Shown: positions 1-9,062 of the stretch, piece by piece
Layout: each line of letters begins with the position of its first letter
How positions within the stretch are numbered: position 1 is the first letter of the stretch
NCBI GenBank assembly: GCA_020634795.1
Contig: JACKAZ010000001.1
Location: 372,001-436,000, forward strand
Reading direction: 5' to 3'
Length of the DNA: 64,000 nt
DNA from: Ardenticatenales bacterium
GTDB lineage: Bacteria > Chloroflexota > Anaerolineae > Ardenticatenales > Ardenticatenaceae
Notes under the pieces: generated by a model
What the model was told of the DNA's origin: nothing
The model's database searches: none
What the model saw: only the letters and a program-made list of their open reading frames with translations
Program-made: the position numbers and the translations under genes

Positions 1-894
1 CGCGCTGGTCGCCGCTTGCTCGGCGGGCGGCGCTTGGCGCGGCTGTTGCATCGATTGCCCCAAGACTTGGGCCATGACGGCGCCCATGCCCACGCCCGCG
101 CCCATGCCCACGCCCATCCCGGTCATCGACCCGGCGTCGCCCTGATTCTGCGCGGCGTCGCCCATGGCGCGGGCTGCTTTGTACTGCATGTAGGCCTGCA
201 TATCGCCGATCGCCCCCATCGAGGCCCGCTCGTCGATCGCTTTCTGGGTCTCTTCGGTCGGCGACACGCTCTCCACGAAGAAACCCCGAATCTCGATCCC
301 CAGTTGGGCGAAGAGATCGCGCAGTTTCACCTTCGCCGCCGCGCTCACTTCGTCGAAGCGGCTCGGCAGATCGAGGAACGGCACGTTGAGCGAGCCGAGG
401 ATGTCGGTCAATTTAGAGACGATCATCGAGCGCAGGTAATTTTCGATCTCGCGCGTTTCGTAGATGCCCTGATTCCCCACGATGGTGTTGACGAAGAGCG
501 AAGGATCGTTGATGATCATGCTGTAGGTGCCGAAGGCACGCAACCGCACCATGCCCAGATCGGCATCGCGCAAGGTGACGGGCTGGGATGTCCCCCATTT
601 CATATCGGTAAAGGTGCGCGTATTGACGAAATAGACTTCAGATTTGAAGGGACTTTCCCCAAAGGGTAGCTTGAAGAGCCGGTCGATCAGCGGAAGGTTC
701 TGGGTGCTGAGCGTGTGGCGACCCGGCCCGAAGGTGTCGAGCGCGCGGCCATCCCGATAGAAGACAGCCGCTTGATTTTCGCGGACGATCAGTTGGGAAC
801 CCAGGCGAAATTCTCCCGATCCCCGCTCCGGGACCCGTTGAACGATCTGATTCGGACTTTGGTCGGTCCATTCCACAACGTCGAGTATTGGCAT
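1..894 (-). CDS. SPFH/Band 7 domain protein (partial, cut by window edge)
   Basis: Reading the minus strand from an ATG at 894 gives an open frame of 298 codons that runs off the window. It starts MPILDVVEWTDQSPNQIV. A good ribosome site (AAGGAG) lies 7 bases upstream. The residues around VFYRDGRALDTFGPGRHTL and the following beta-rich stretch match the SPFH (stomatin/prohibitin-like) proteins of the YdjI/virion-core-like group, which form membrane-associated oligomeric scaffolds. Near residue 230 a Met/Gly/Ala-rich low-complexity stretch begins (repeated GMGVGMGAG-type motifs), as is usual before the C-terminal zinc ribbon of this group, which lies outside the window. It sits head-to-tail with a hypothetical protein at 961-1704. 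The family is a strong call; the exact role is unknown. Confidence 0.8.
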   Translation of the reverse strand, partial: MPILDVVEWTDQSPNQIVQRVPERGSGEFRLGSQLIVRENQAAVFYRDGRALDTFGPGRHTLSTQNLPLIDRLFKLPFGESPFKSEVYFVNTRTFTDMKWGTSQPVTLRDADLGMVRLRAFGTYSMIINDPSLFVNTIVGNQGIYETREIENYLRSMIVSKLTDILGSLNVPFLDLPSRFDEVSAAAKVKLRDLFAQLGIEIRGFFVESVSPTEETQKAIDERASMGAIGDMQAYMQYKAARAMGDAAQNQGDAGSMTGMGVGMGAGVGMGAVMAQVLGQSMQQPRQAPPAEQAATSA

Positions 895-960
895 CGTATC
901 TCCTTGTATATTGAAAGCTTTGTTCGTTGTGTAGCGCGTGCCTTCGGCGGCACGGCGTGG

Positions 961-1704
961 TTAGCGCTCGCTGTCTGGGTCGGTGGAGATCGTCCACGAG
1001 GTGTCGCCGCCGTCCGAGGCGTCTGCGTCGGGGTCGACGGGCGTCGTGAAATCGCGGTTCAGCGCCGCGAACTTGTCACCGCCATCGGGCGCGGGGTTGG
1101 CTTGGTCGGGGGGCGCGGCCTCGTTCACCGCGTCGAGCGACGAAGACCACGAGGTGTCGCCCTCGCCGACCGGCGTTTCGACGTAGGCCGACACGCCCTC
1201 GTCGTCGCTCGCCGACGGCTCGTTGAAGGTATTGATCAGATGGGCGCGTTGATCAAAGCTGCTGTGCAACCTGTCGAGCAGCTCGCTCAACGCCGCTACC
1301 GAATCGCCCGAGCTGCTATGGCCCATTTTGGCGATCAGGTCGCCGACCTTCTCCACCCCGTTTGCCATCTCCAGATCGAAGGCGTAGAGTCGATCCAGCA
1401 CGACCTCGTCCACCACATCATCGTCAAAGAAGCCGGTGAAGCCGTAGCTGGCGGTCCGAATGCGATCGGCCAGATGTTGCAAGCGGCCGATCACCCGATC
1501 CAACTGCTCGACCGTGCTGAAATCTCCATTGTTGATCAACTGCTCCTGCACACGTGTGATCCGCGTGACTTGGCTGCTGAAGGCCGCGGATGTCGCGTCG
1601 CGCAACTCCTTGTCCGCCGCCCGGCGACTCTCTTTATCGGCGTAGCCCTTGTAGCCCGGAATCTTGTCCGCAAGCCCCTTCAATTTTTCCGCAATCGTAC
1701 TCAT
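961..1704 (-). CDS. Hypothetical protein, helical N-terminus and acidic disordered tail
   Basis: A 247-residue protein with no family I recognise. Residues 1-150 are charged and predicted helical (MSTIAEKLKGLADKIPGYKG at the start), including a likely coiled coil around VTRITRVQEQLINNGDFSTV. The last 80 residues are rich in Asp, Ser, Gly and Pro and look disordered, with short repeated blocks such as GDTSWS and GDTSWT. There is no signal peptide or membrane segment. AAGGAAG sits 7 bases before the start. It lies 66 bp upstream of the SPFH gene on the same strand, so the two are probably co-transcribed and it may be a cytoplasmic partner of that scaffold. That link rests on position only. Confidence 0.7.
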   Translation of the reverse strand: MSTIAEKLKGLADKIPGYKGYADKESRRAADKELRDATSAAFSSQVTRITRVQEQLINNGDFSTVEQLDRVIGRLQHLADRIRTASYGFTGFFDDDVVDEVVLDRLYAFDLEMANGVEKVGDLIAKMGHSSSGDSVAALSELLDRLHSSFDQRAHLINTFNEPSASDDEGVSAYVETPVGEGDTSWSSSLDAVNEAAPPDQANPAPDGGDKFAALNRDFTTPVDPDADASDGGDTSWTISTDPDSER

Positions 1705-1952
1705 CGATCTTCCTTTCAGTGTGGTGGGTCGCTTTGAGATGGTATTCGTTGGCTCTGTGGTTGGTGCTTTTCAGCGTTTCGGCGAATGGGAAGTTGGTGG
1801 CAGGCGAGGCGTTGATACCCGCTGTATCATTCTCAATGTCGTCGTCCATCAAGCATCGAGAATCGGGAAGCATGGCATCTTCAAGGATTGGCGAGGTAAG
1901 CCTTGCACCTTGCCCCTTGTGAACGGCGCGCCTTCACCCCCAACGCCACCCC

Positions 1953-2468
1953 TTACAAGAAAATTTCACTACCGCACCACGGACATTGAATGACACCTTT
2001 GCCGACCAGCTTTAGCTCGCCCCCACAGTTGGGGCATTGGCCACTCTGCCGCATGGTACGGGCTTCGCGTGAATAGAGCACGCCCTCGTCCCAATTGACG
2101 TAACCGCTGAACAGCCCTTTGCCCACCAAGTCATAGATATCGTTTTTGACCGAGTCAACTGACGTATTGAGTTCCAGTGCCGCCTCGCGGATCGACAGCT
2201 CGCCCCGTGTTTGCAGCATATTCAGCAGGGCACGCTGCTTTTCGACGGCGGCCATGGCCACCGATTCTCGCTTCGCATTCTGCAGCGTGTAAAGACCGCC
2301 GCCGACCATGAGGGCGACGATGGCGGCGAGCGGTACCTGCAGCAGCAGGAATCCGGTCATCTCAAAGTTGCCTTCGTTGATGTTTGCGATGCCCCACAAC
2401 GTCCCCAGCGTGCCGATCAGCGCTCCCACGACGATGAAAGTCCATGCGACTACTTTGCTATTTCCCAT
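1953..2468 (-). CDS. Small membrane protein with winged-helix and zinc ribbon
   Basis: 171 residues with three recognisable parts. Two membrane helices occupy residues 8-30 and 40-62. A winged-helix-like segment at about 75-125 contains ALLNMLQTRGELSIREAALE and then ELNTSVDSVKNDIYDLVGKG. A C-terminal four-Cys zinc ribbon has CPNCGG and CPWCG pairs at about residues 147-168. Membrane anchor plus winged helix plus zinc ribbon is a layout seen in uncharacterised proteins next to SPFH and DUF2207 genes. The ribosome site is weak. It shares strand and neighbourhood with the SPFH and hypothetical genes, so a common membrane-associated function is plausible but not shown. Confidence 0.75.
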   Translation of the reverse strand: MGNSKVVAWTFIVVGALIGTLGTLWGIANINEGNFEMTGFLLLQVPLAAIVALMVGGGLYTLQNAKRESVAMAAVEKQRALLNMLQTRGELSIREAALELNTSVDSVKNDIYDLVGKGLFSGYVNWDEGVLYSREARTMRQSGQCPNCGGELKLVGKGVIQCPWCGSEIFL

Positions 2469-2610
2469 GGCGTTACGTTGTCTGTCCTTGTTGTTTCCGT
2501 CTGTCGCGAATCCTGTTGCGGCATTTACGGCGTATCATCAACGCCTGATCCTAACGTGATGCCAAGGCCACAGCAGCGGATGAGCAATGTGTACTCAGGT
2601 CTCACCCCTC

Positions 2611-4524
2611 TCATCCAAAGCCGCCGCCCCCACCGCCCCCACCGCTGAAACCGCCGCCGCCACTGCTGCCACTGCTGCTGGGCGACGAAGTCAACGTCGA
2701 AGCGGTTGTCGACAGCATCGAAGCCAAGCCATTGCTCATGCCCTGCAAGCCCAACGCCATGCTGTCGCTGGCGCCCTGCAGGCCGCCGCTGCGACCTCCG
2801 CTCGACGAGGTGAAAACGGAGGAATCATCGTTGCCGCTGGCGGGGTCGGAGCCGTAGTAAGTGCCGCGACTGTAACCGTAAGGATTGTACCATGTTGGCA
2901 CCTGCGCGCCCACCTGCTCGAACATCTTCATGTATCGATCTTCCATCCCGAAGGCGATGGCATAGGGCAGATAGGCATCCCATAGTTCCCGTTTCTTCTC
3001 GATCTCATCGGGGTAGCGTTCGATCTCGTCCAAATACCGTTTGAAGGCACGCCATTTGCTGGCGGCTTCGCTGCCCAATTGGGTTTTGGCGGGCATACGC
3101 GGGCCGATGATCGCAGCGGCGATCCCCAAGAGGGCGAGGCTGAAGGGCAGGCAGGCGATCGCGGGGGTGAGGTTGAACTCGCCCTGTAAGATGCTTGTCA
3201 ACATGAAGCCGCCGCAGATCATCAGCAGCGCGACCGTGATCCCCAGCCCGATGTAGCGGCTGCGGACCTTCGCAGGGTTGCTGGCGAACCACGCCTTCGA
3301 CACGACCTCGTCGTAGAGCGCGTTTTTCACTTTGGGCACGGTGGAATAGAACTTATTCCTCAACTCGCTCACCTCCACCTCGCGCTGGCCGCCCGAAAAG
3401 AGACGATTGATGATGAGCGTTTCGGCTTTGCCTTTCGCGATCGACTTATCGAGCAGCTCGTAGCGGTAGTCGTGCGACTCGCTGCCGAAGAAGCTTTTCT
3501 CCGGCTCCAACTCCGTGATGCGAATCGCGCCTCGCTGCGCCAAGCCAACCAACGTCGCCATGACATCGCGCATGTCGGCTTTCTCGTTGAGCAAGGTCCC
3601 AACCACCCCCGGCGGTGTGCCATCCGGCGGCTCGCTCAAATAGTTGGCGACCAGCGCCACTTCGGGGTCGCGGCCCCGTGCACGCCAGTTGAGATAGAGG
3701 GCGACCAGGCCGCCGACCAGTGCCACCAAGCTGCCAAAAGGAAAGAGGTAGTTGAGGAGGGTGTTGAGGCCGCTGACCCGTTCCTGCTGTGCCACCTCAC
3801 GGTCTGCGTCGGCCTGCCAGGGCGCGGGGCTGCCCGCCACCACCCCGTGGGGGAACTGTACCCGCACCTCAAGTTCTCGCCGAGTCGGAATGACCCCGGT
3901 TGAGGTGAAGGTGACCGTGCGCCCCTCATTGCTGATTTCAGAGATCGCGTCGGCGCCGTAACTCTCCACCCGTTCGGCGGGGGCGTTGGGCGGCAGGTTG
4001 ACCGTGACCACGCTTTCGTAAACTTCTGCGGGCCGGTCGTCGTAGACGGCCTTCCACCACAGTTGGTCGCCGTCCTCGTAGTAGCGGAGCGCCCCTTCGA
4101 CGGTATAACTCAGATCCACGCTGTGGCGGCCCGAAACATCGGCCTCGGGGAAATAGTATTTGATGTAGGCCGTATCGTCGTTGATCTCGGTATAAAAGGT
4201 GCCGTGCTCACCCGTGTCATAGGCCACTTCGTCGAGGGTCACCCCATCGGCCACCACCCTGATATCGCCGATGCCGGTGGTTCGTCCAATCTGAATATCG
4301 CGATAGCCGAAGTTGAACAGGCCGGAGGTGAAGTTGACTTCGTTGTGCTCGGTGATCTCGACATGGCCACTTTCAAGGACGTTGATCGTTACATCGAACC
4401 GTTCCCAGTGGAGTGACTGATCCTGCGCATGGGCGACCGAGCGGGGAGCAAGCAGCAGCAGGGCGGCGATGGCCGCAAAGAGCAGAAGAGTTGGGACGTT
4501 GCGACGGGGCGCATGGCGGGGCAT
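2611..4524 (-). CDS. DUF2207 domain membrane protein
   Basis: 637 residues matching the DUF2207 family of predicted membrane proteins. A signal peptide spans residues 1-33, with a likely cut after AHA. A beta-rich extracytoplasmic domain follows (residues 35-230, containing the typical HVEITEHNEVNFTSG and GYRDIQIG). A membrane helix lies near 265-283, then a cytoplasmic domain (MRDVMATLVGLAQRGAIRI is the hallmark winged-helix-like segment), two more helices near 420-475, and a Ser/Gly-rich tail ending in long Gly runs. Gly-rich tails ending in GGGGG are common in this family. Function is unknown. It is followed on the same strand by the zinc-ribbon membrane protein 142 bp downstream. Confidence 0.85.
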   Translation of the reverse strand: MPRHAPRRNVPTLLLFAAIAALLLLAPRSVAHAQDQSLHWERFDVTINVLESGHVEITEHNEVNFTSGLFNFGYRDIQIGRTTGIGDIRVVADGVTLDEVAYDTGEHGTFYTEINDDTAYIKYYFPEADVSGRHSVDLSYTVEGALRYYEDGDQLWWKAVYDDRPAEVYESVVTVNLPPNAPAERVESYGADAISEISNEGRTVTFTSTGVIPTRRELEVRVQFPHGVVAGSPAPWQADADREVAQQERVSGLNTLLNYLFPFGSLVALVGGLVALYLNWRARGRDPEVALVANYLSEPPDGTPPGVVGTLLNEKADMRDVMATLVGLAQRGAIRITELEPEKSFFGSESHDYRYELLDKSIAKGKAETLIINRLFSGGQREVEVSELRNKFYSTVPKVKNALYDEVVSKAWFASNPAKVRSRYIGLGITVALLMICGGFMLTSILQGEFNLTPAIACLPFSLALLGIAAAIIGPRMPAKTQLGSEAASKWRAFKRYLDEIERYPDEIEKKRELWDAYLPYAIAFGMEDRYMKMFEQVGAQVPTWYNPYGYSRGTYYGSDPASGNDDSSVFTSSSGGRSGGLQGASDSMALGLQGMSNGLASMLSTTASTLTSSPSSSGSSGGGGFSGGGGGGGGFG

Positions 4525-4950
4525 AGCGTAGTGCTACCTCGTTGAATCGATTAGGGTTTGGGGCAAAGCCAGTGACGGCGAGGGCCGCGCGGCCCTGCCA
4601 CGCGGGGCCAGGGGCGGCCACGTCGCCGGGCAATGATAGGGCATTGTCAACCCCCTGCCAAGCCATCGCTCAACCGCGCCAGCCCCATGGTCTTTCGTGG
4701 TTTTCCCGCGTGCTCTACGTTGCAAGGTGCGTTGGGGTCGCAGCGAGAAGCGCGGCCCGCACTACGCAGAGAAACGTGCCACCGCATCAGTTTTTGATGA
4801 CCGTTGGTAGGTGAGGGTACCGGGATACGAGCGCAAAAGGCGCGGCGGGAGCGAGGGGAGCGCGTTGTGAAAGCGATGAGGATGGCATGTCCGCGATGCA
4901 CGATTCACGATTCGACCCCACTCCCATCCTGCCTCTTGGGTCAATCGGTG
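4525..4950. other. Intergenic stretch, no gene seen
   Basis: This 426 bp lies between the DUF2207 start and the sigma factor stop. Reading frames here have no family resemblance and cross obvious non-coding composition. It should hold the DUF2207 promoter, but I see no strong -35/-10 pair. A short GATTCACG-type direct repeat (4909-4925) resembles the words recurring in other intergenic stretches of this window. No clear terminator follows the sigma gene. Confidence 0.4.
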
Positions 4951-6174
4951 TCAGGGCGTCAAATAATCGCGCAAGCGGCGGGCACGGCTGGGGTGACGGA
5001 GGCGGCGCAGTGCTTCCCCCTCAATCTGGCGGATCCGCTCCCGCGTCAGGCCGAATTTCTGCCCCAACTCCTCCAGCGTGTGGGCGCGGCCATCGATCAG
5101 GCCGAAGCGCAGCCGCAGAATGCGGGCCTCGCGCGGGCTGATCGAATCCAAGGCACTTTCCAATTCTTGGCGCAGCAAATCATGGGTCGCCGATTGGGGG
5201 GGGGAAGGGGTGTCGTCATCCTCCAAGAAGGAGCCAAGCTCGCTGTCTCCATCCTCACCCACGGGCTTTTCCAACGAAAGCGGGCGGCGGCTGATGCGCA
5301 ACATCCAGCGGATTTTCTGGGGTGACAACTCCATCGCGGAGGCCAACTCGTTGGGGCTAGGTTCCCGCCCCAAGCTCTGTTCCATCTCGCGGCTGATGCG
5401 GTAGAGCTTGCGGATGCGGTCACTCATGTGGACCGGCACGCGGATGGTGCGCCCTTGATCGGCGATGGCGCGGGTGACGGCCTGCCGAATCCACCAGGTG
5501 GCGTAGGTGCTGAACTTGAAGCCGCGCGTGTAATCGAATTTGTCGACCGCCTTCATCAGCCCCAGGTTGCCCTCTTGGATCAGATCGAGAAAAGGAACGC
5601 CCTGCCCCATATATTTCTTGGCGATGCTGACGACCAGACGCGAATTGGCTTTGGTCAGATGATCGCGGGCCAATTCGCCCAGCCGCACTTGGCGGCGCAA
5701 CAGATCGAGCTGATCGTCGCTTTCATAATCGCCCGCGTCGATCTTCTCCTGCGCTTTACGTCCCTCGTCGAATTGGCGTGCCAGCTCTACTTCCTGCTCG
5801 CCCGTCAACAGCGGCACGCTTCCCACTTCGCGCAGGTAGAGGCTGACCGCATCATCGCTGTCGATGCCGGTCAGATCGAAGATCGGCGTTTCCGGCGTAC
5901 GGTCCACCAGCTTGAAATCTTCCAACACCTCTTCGCTCGGGTGGCCGTTCGCCGCAGCTTTGAGTTGCGCTTGTTCCGCGGCTTCCTGGGTGGGGTAAAA
6001 CGGGATGTTGTGCTCGTCGAGTCGCTGGTAGAGATCATCAACCTCGTCAAGGTGGCTTTCGAGGTCGGGGAAAAGGCGAAGAATTTCGCTCTCGATGAAG
6101 AAACCCGTCGCTTGTGCGTGGGCCAAGAGATCGTCAATGGAGGTGGGTTGGGGGGCAGCACCGTTACTGGTCAT
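4951..6174 (-). CDS. RNA polymerase sigma-70 family factor (RpoD/SigA type)
   Basis: Primary-type sigma factor that directs RNA polymerase to -35/-10 promoters. From the ATG at 6174 it is 407 residues. An acidic N-terminal part (1-100) leads into region 1.2 (DAVSLYLREVG, about 109). Region 2 has the core-binding and -10 recognition motif YATWWIRQAVTRAI near 225-240, region 3 follows, and region 4 has the helix-turn-helix GLTRERIRQIEGEALRRLR near 375-395. I chose 6174 rather than 6201 because TTTGGAG lies 8 bases upstream of it, while the upstream ATG lacks a ribosome site. An acidic insertion (SFLEDDDTPSP) in region 3.2 is the normal sigma finger. It stands alone with its own promoter. It could be the housekeeping factor or a close alternative. 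Confidence 0.95.
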   Translation of the reverse strand: MTSNGAAPQPTSIDDLLAHAQATGFFIESEILRLFPDLESHLDEVDDLYQRLDEHNIPFYPTQEAAEQAQLKAAANGHPSEEVLEDFKLVDRTPETPIFDLTGIDSDDAVSLYLREVGSVPLLTGEQEVELARQFDEGRKAQEKIDAGDYESDDQLDLLRRQVRLGELARDHLTKANSRLVVSIAKKYMGQGVPFLDLIQEGNLGLMKAVDKFDYTRGFKFSTYATWWIRQAVTRAIADQGRTIRVPVHMSDRIRKLYRISREMEQSLGREPSPNELASAMELSPQKIRWMLRISRRPLSLEKPVGEDGDSELGSFLEDDDTPSPPQSATHDLLRQELESALDSISPREARILRLRFGLIDGRAHTLEELGQKFGLTRERIRQIEGEALRRLRHPSRARRLRDYLTP

Positions 6175-6336
6175 TAATTGACTCCAAAGGTTCACCCCCA
6201 TGGGTCCACATGGGTTGCAATGGGAGGTGTGAGTAGGGAAGAGGCAATTCGGTTAGCGTACGGGCGAGCGGGATGTAATAGGGAAAGCAGCCCGTTAGCC
6301 ATGGTATGCCAGCGTCGCTCTACAAATGCTCAACGC

Positions 6337-6366
6337 AGTATATCATAGTCAAATTTAGCAAGTCAA
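6337..6366 (-). promoter_or_regulatory. Predicted promoter of the sigma factor gene
   Basis: On the minus strand TTGACT (6366-6361) and TATACT (6342-6337) are separated by 18 bases, each 5 of 6 to consensus. This places transcription start near 6330 and gives a leader of about 155 bases. The AT-rich flank stands out from GC-rich surroundings. Confidence 0.6.
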
Positions 6367-6992
6367 CCCCTTTTGAGAAATTGGGGGTAGGCACGAGTGG
6401 TGCTACCCAACCGTGTGCGGCCTGTTATCGGCCCGTGACGTGGGGAGCCTGCCCAAAGCAACGTTGAAGGGTGTGAGCTGTCCGACCAGGGCGGGCCAAG
6501 GATAACCGATAGAAATTACGCAGCGGGGGCAAGCTTCATGGTTGTTCTCCCAGCGCCCCAAGCTCCTCTGTTTGTGAAACCGAGCTTCTTTACTCGCCGT
6601 TCGCCCATCTTGACAGCCTAACGCGAGATGGGGGCGTAGGCGTTCGGTCGGCATTCCAATCGCAAGGGTAGCACAGAGCGGACGATCCTGCGGCTTAAGG
6701 GGAGGCCGTTTTGGTTGACGAGGTGACGGACGTAACCCCCTAACGTGAGGCGAGGCGGGCGGGCACAAGGCCCGCCCCTACACGGCTACGCAAAAACACG
6801 GAGAGTCTTTGAACAGTGCACAACGCTTGAGTGCACCCTGAGAAATTGGCTCTATGCCAGCGTTGTACGAAAGGAGGAAAGGCCAATCACGCCCTACGCT
6901 AGGGGCTAGTTCGTTCAGAACAGAGGCCACCCGCAGCAGGCGACAGGCACAGGCGCACGATGGTCGATCCTATTCACGGCCCGCCTCCCTGC
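6367..6992. other. Non-coding stretch between divergent genes
   Basis: About 630 bp between the sigma promoter and the SLC13 gene promoter. No coding frame here resembles a protein. It contains one copy of the ACAAG-loop hairpin repeat at 6752-6782 and otherwise nothing recognisable. Confidence 0.4.
6752..6782. repeat. ACAAG-loop hairpin repeat
   Basis: GAGGCGGGCGGGC, then ACAAG, then GCCCGCCCCTACA. The two GC-rich arms pair around an ACAAG loop and end in CCTACA. The same 31 bases recur at 38932-38962, and versions with different but still self-complementary arms occur near 39010-39040 and 62661-62688. Confidence 0.7.
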
Positions 6993-7021
6993 TTGCTGTA
7001 TGGCGATAGCTGTCGTATGCT
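6993..7021 (+). promoter_or_regulatory. Possible promoter of the SLC13-type permease gene
   Basis: TTGCTG (6993-6998) and TATGCT (7016-7021) are separated by 17 bases, about 35 bases before a ribosome site (AAAAGGATCTCC) and the ATG at 7062. The -10 match is moderate, so this is tentative. Confidence 0.35.
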
Positions 7022-7061
7022 AGAATGCACGCCAGTAATCTTCTGAAAAGGATCTCCGATC

Positions 7062-8840
7062 ATGAGCACCGACATTTTAATCGTCCTCGCGATCCTCGCC
7101 GTGACGACCGTGCTGCTCATTCGGGAGACCATCCGCGTCGACCTGCTGTCGCTCTTGGTGATGGGTGTGCTGGTGGTCGTCGGCATCCTGACGCCGATGG
7201 AAGCGGTCGCGGGTTTTGCCAACCCCGCCACGCTCACGGTCGCGGCCATGTTCGTGCTCAGTGCGGCGTTGCAGCGTACTGGGGCGTTGAACCGGATGGC
7301 GCAGAAGATGATGGCGGTGGCGGGTGAGAGCGAGAATCGTCTGTTGGTGACGCTGATGGCCGTTGTCGCCTTTCTTTCCGCCTTCATCAACAACACCGCC
7401 GCAGTCGCCGTCTTTCTGCCGATCACCATCCGTATGGCCGAGCGCATTAAAATCAGTCCCTCCCGGCTGCTGATGCCGTTGGCCTTTGCTGCGATCTTCG
7501 GGGGGCGCTGTACGCTGATCGGCACCTCGACCAACATCCTGGTCAGCTCGATGGCCGTCGAGCGGGGTCTCGACGGCTTTGGCATGTTCGAGTTCGCGCC
7601 ACTCGGTCTGATCTATGTCGGGATCGGTATCCTCTACATGTTGCTGATCGGCGGTCGGCTGCTGCCCGACCGCACCGCCAACCAGCCCCTCGTCGAACGC
7701 TACGGCCTGCGCGAATTCCTGACGGAGGTCGTCTTGCTGCCCGGTTCGCCGCTGGTGGGGCGGCGGCTGGATGAGGTCGATGATCTGACGGAAGCCAATC
7801 TGCGCATCGTCAGTCGCAAGCAGCAGGGCTTTGGTCAGCAGATTCCTGGCCGCCACGAATTTTTGCAAGAAGGGGATGAACTGATCATCAGTGGCAACGC
7901 CCACACCATTCTGCGCTCACGGGCGCAGCAGGGGTGGAAGCTGCTGCCAGAGGCGGCGTTGGGCGACATTTTGCTGGACGAGGAGCAGAACGCGCTCACC
8001 GAGGTGATCGTGGCACCCGGCTCGCGGCTGGTGGGGCAGACCCTGCGCACCAGCGGCTTTCGCCGGCGCTACGGCGCGATGGTGGTGGGGATGCAGCATC
8101 ACGGGCGGCTGATCGGCGAGCAGTTGGCCGATGTGCCGATGGAGGTCGGCGATCTGCTGCTGCTCTACGGTGCGCGGGACGATCTGCGGGCGTTGGTGGA
8201 CGAGCCAGATCTCCTCATCACGCGGGATGTCAACGTGCCATCGGTGCGCAGCCGCAAAGCGCCCTTCACCCTGCTCGTCATCGCGCTGGTGGTCTTTCTG
8301 GCCGCCTTCAACATCGTCAACATCGTGATCGGCGCCATCATGGGTGCGGTGGTGCTGGTGCTGGGGGGCGTGATTTCTGCGGAGGAAGGCTATCAGTCGC
8401 TCGATGCGCCCGTGCTGATCATGCTGGCCGCGATCCTCTCCTTGGGGGTGGCGATGGACAAGAGCGGCACCGCGAAACTACTCGCTGATGAAGCAGTGCG
8501 CTTCGCGGGGCCGTACGGCCCCCATGCGCTGGTGGCCACGACCTTTGCCATCACGACCGCGTTGACCAACATCATGTCCAACAACGCCGCCGCCGCGCTG
8601 CTGACCCCAATCGCGATTTCGATTGCCAACAGCTTCGGCATCAGCCCCGTGCCGCTGTTGATGGCCGTCGCCTTTGCCGCCGCCGCCAGCCTCGCCACGC
8701 CGGTCGGCTATCAGACCAACCTGATGGTCTATGGGCCGGGGGGCTACCGCTTCTCCGACTACACGCGGGTCGGTCTGCCCCTTAGCCTGATTTTGTGGCT
8801 CGTCTCCGTGATTATGATCCCCCTCCTTTGGCCCTTTTGA
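7062..8840 (+). CDS. SLC13/ArsB-type anion permease with two TrkA-C domains
   Basis: 592-residue inner-membrane transporter of the SLC13/DASS-like superfamily, which moves dicarboxylates, sulfate or other anions. The N-terminal membrane half (1-205) carries the signature FINNTAAVAVFLPI and GTSTNILVS. Two soluble TrkA-C (RCK-C) domains follow (about 215-300 and 310-390; LPGSPLVGRRLDEV and VAPGSRLVGQTLRTSG mark their starts). The second membrane half (400-592) repeats the motif as LTNIMSNNAAAALLTPIAI. Inserted RCK-C domains are typical of this branch and may bind a regulatory ligand. AAAAGGA precedes the ATG. The thioredoxin gene lies 222 bp downstream beyond repeat arrays. The substrate cannot be read from sequence. 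Confidence 0.88.
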   Translation: MSTDILIVLAILAVTTVLLIRETIRVDLLSLLVMGVLVVVGILTPMEAVAGFANPATLTVAAMFVLSAALQRTGALNRMAQKMMAVAGESENRLLVTLMAVVAFLSAFINNTAAVAVFLPITIRMAERIKISPSRLLMPLAFAAIFGGRCTLIGTSTNILVSSMAVERGLDGFGMFEFAPLGLIYVGIGILYMLLIGGRLLPDRTANQPLVERYGLREFLTEVVLLPGSPLVGRRLDEVDDLTEANLRIVSRKQQGFGQQIPGRHEFLQEGDELIISGNAHTILRSRAQQGWKLLPEAALGDILLDEEQNALTEVIVAPGSRLVGQTLRTSGFRRRYGAMVVGMQHHGRLIGEQLADVPMEVGDLLLLYGARDDLRALVDEPDLLITRDVNVPSVRSRKAPFTLLVIALVVFLAAFNIVNIVIGAIMGAVVLVLGGVISAEEGYQSLDAPVLIMLAAILSLGVAMDKSGTAKLLADEAVRFAGPYGPHALVATTFAITTALTNIMSNNAAAALLTPIAISIANSFGISPVPLLMAVAFAAAASLATPVGYQTNLMVYGPGGYRFSDYTRVGLPLSLILWLVSVIMIPLLWPF

Positions 8841-8862
8841 GCGGAAACGCAGAAGGGATTTT

Positions 8863-8920
8863 GGTGCAAGGGGCAAGGTGCAAGGTGAATGGTGCATGGT
8901 GCATGGTGCATGGTGCATGG
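8863..8920 (+). repeat. Heptamer tandem repeat (GGTGCAT type)
   Basis: Eight consecutive 7 bp units: GGTGCAA, GGGGCAA, GGTGCAA, GGTGAAT and four GGTGCAT, then GG. The unit varies at fixed positions. It starts right after the permease stop and is followed by a GCAGAG...CTCTGC hairpin and a nonamer array. The same composite occurs at 46697-46990. Confidence 0.8.
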
Positions 8921-9009
8921 GCAGAGGTTGGGGAAACGTTTCGCCGCTCTGCCGTTGCTGCTCACGCCAAACCACCGGACCCATTAAACCCGTAAACTCC
9001 CAACTCACC

Positions 9010-9045
9010 AAACTCATCAAACTCATCAAACTCACCAAACTCACT
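9010..9045 (+). repeat. Nonamer tandem repeat (AAACTCATC)
   Basis: Four 9 bp units AAACTCATC, AAACTCATC, AAACTCACC, AAACTCACT ending 17 bases before the thioredoxin start codon. A nine-unit version lies immediately upstream of the gene at 47006. Confidence 0.75.
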
Positions 9046-9062
9046 CACTCCGAGGTAAGCCC

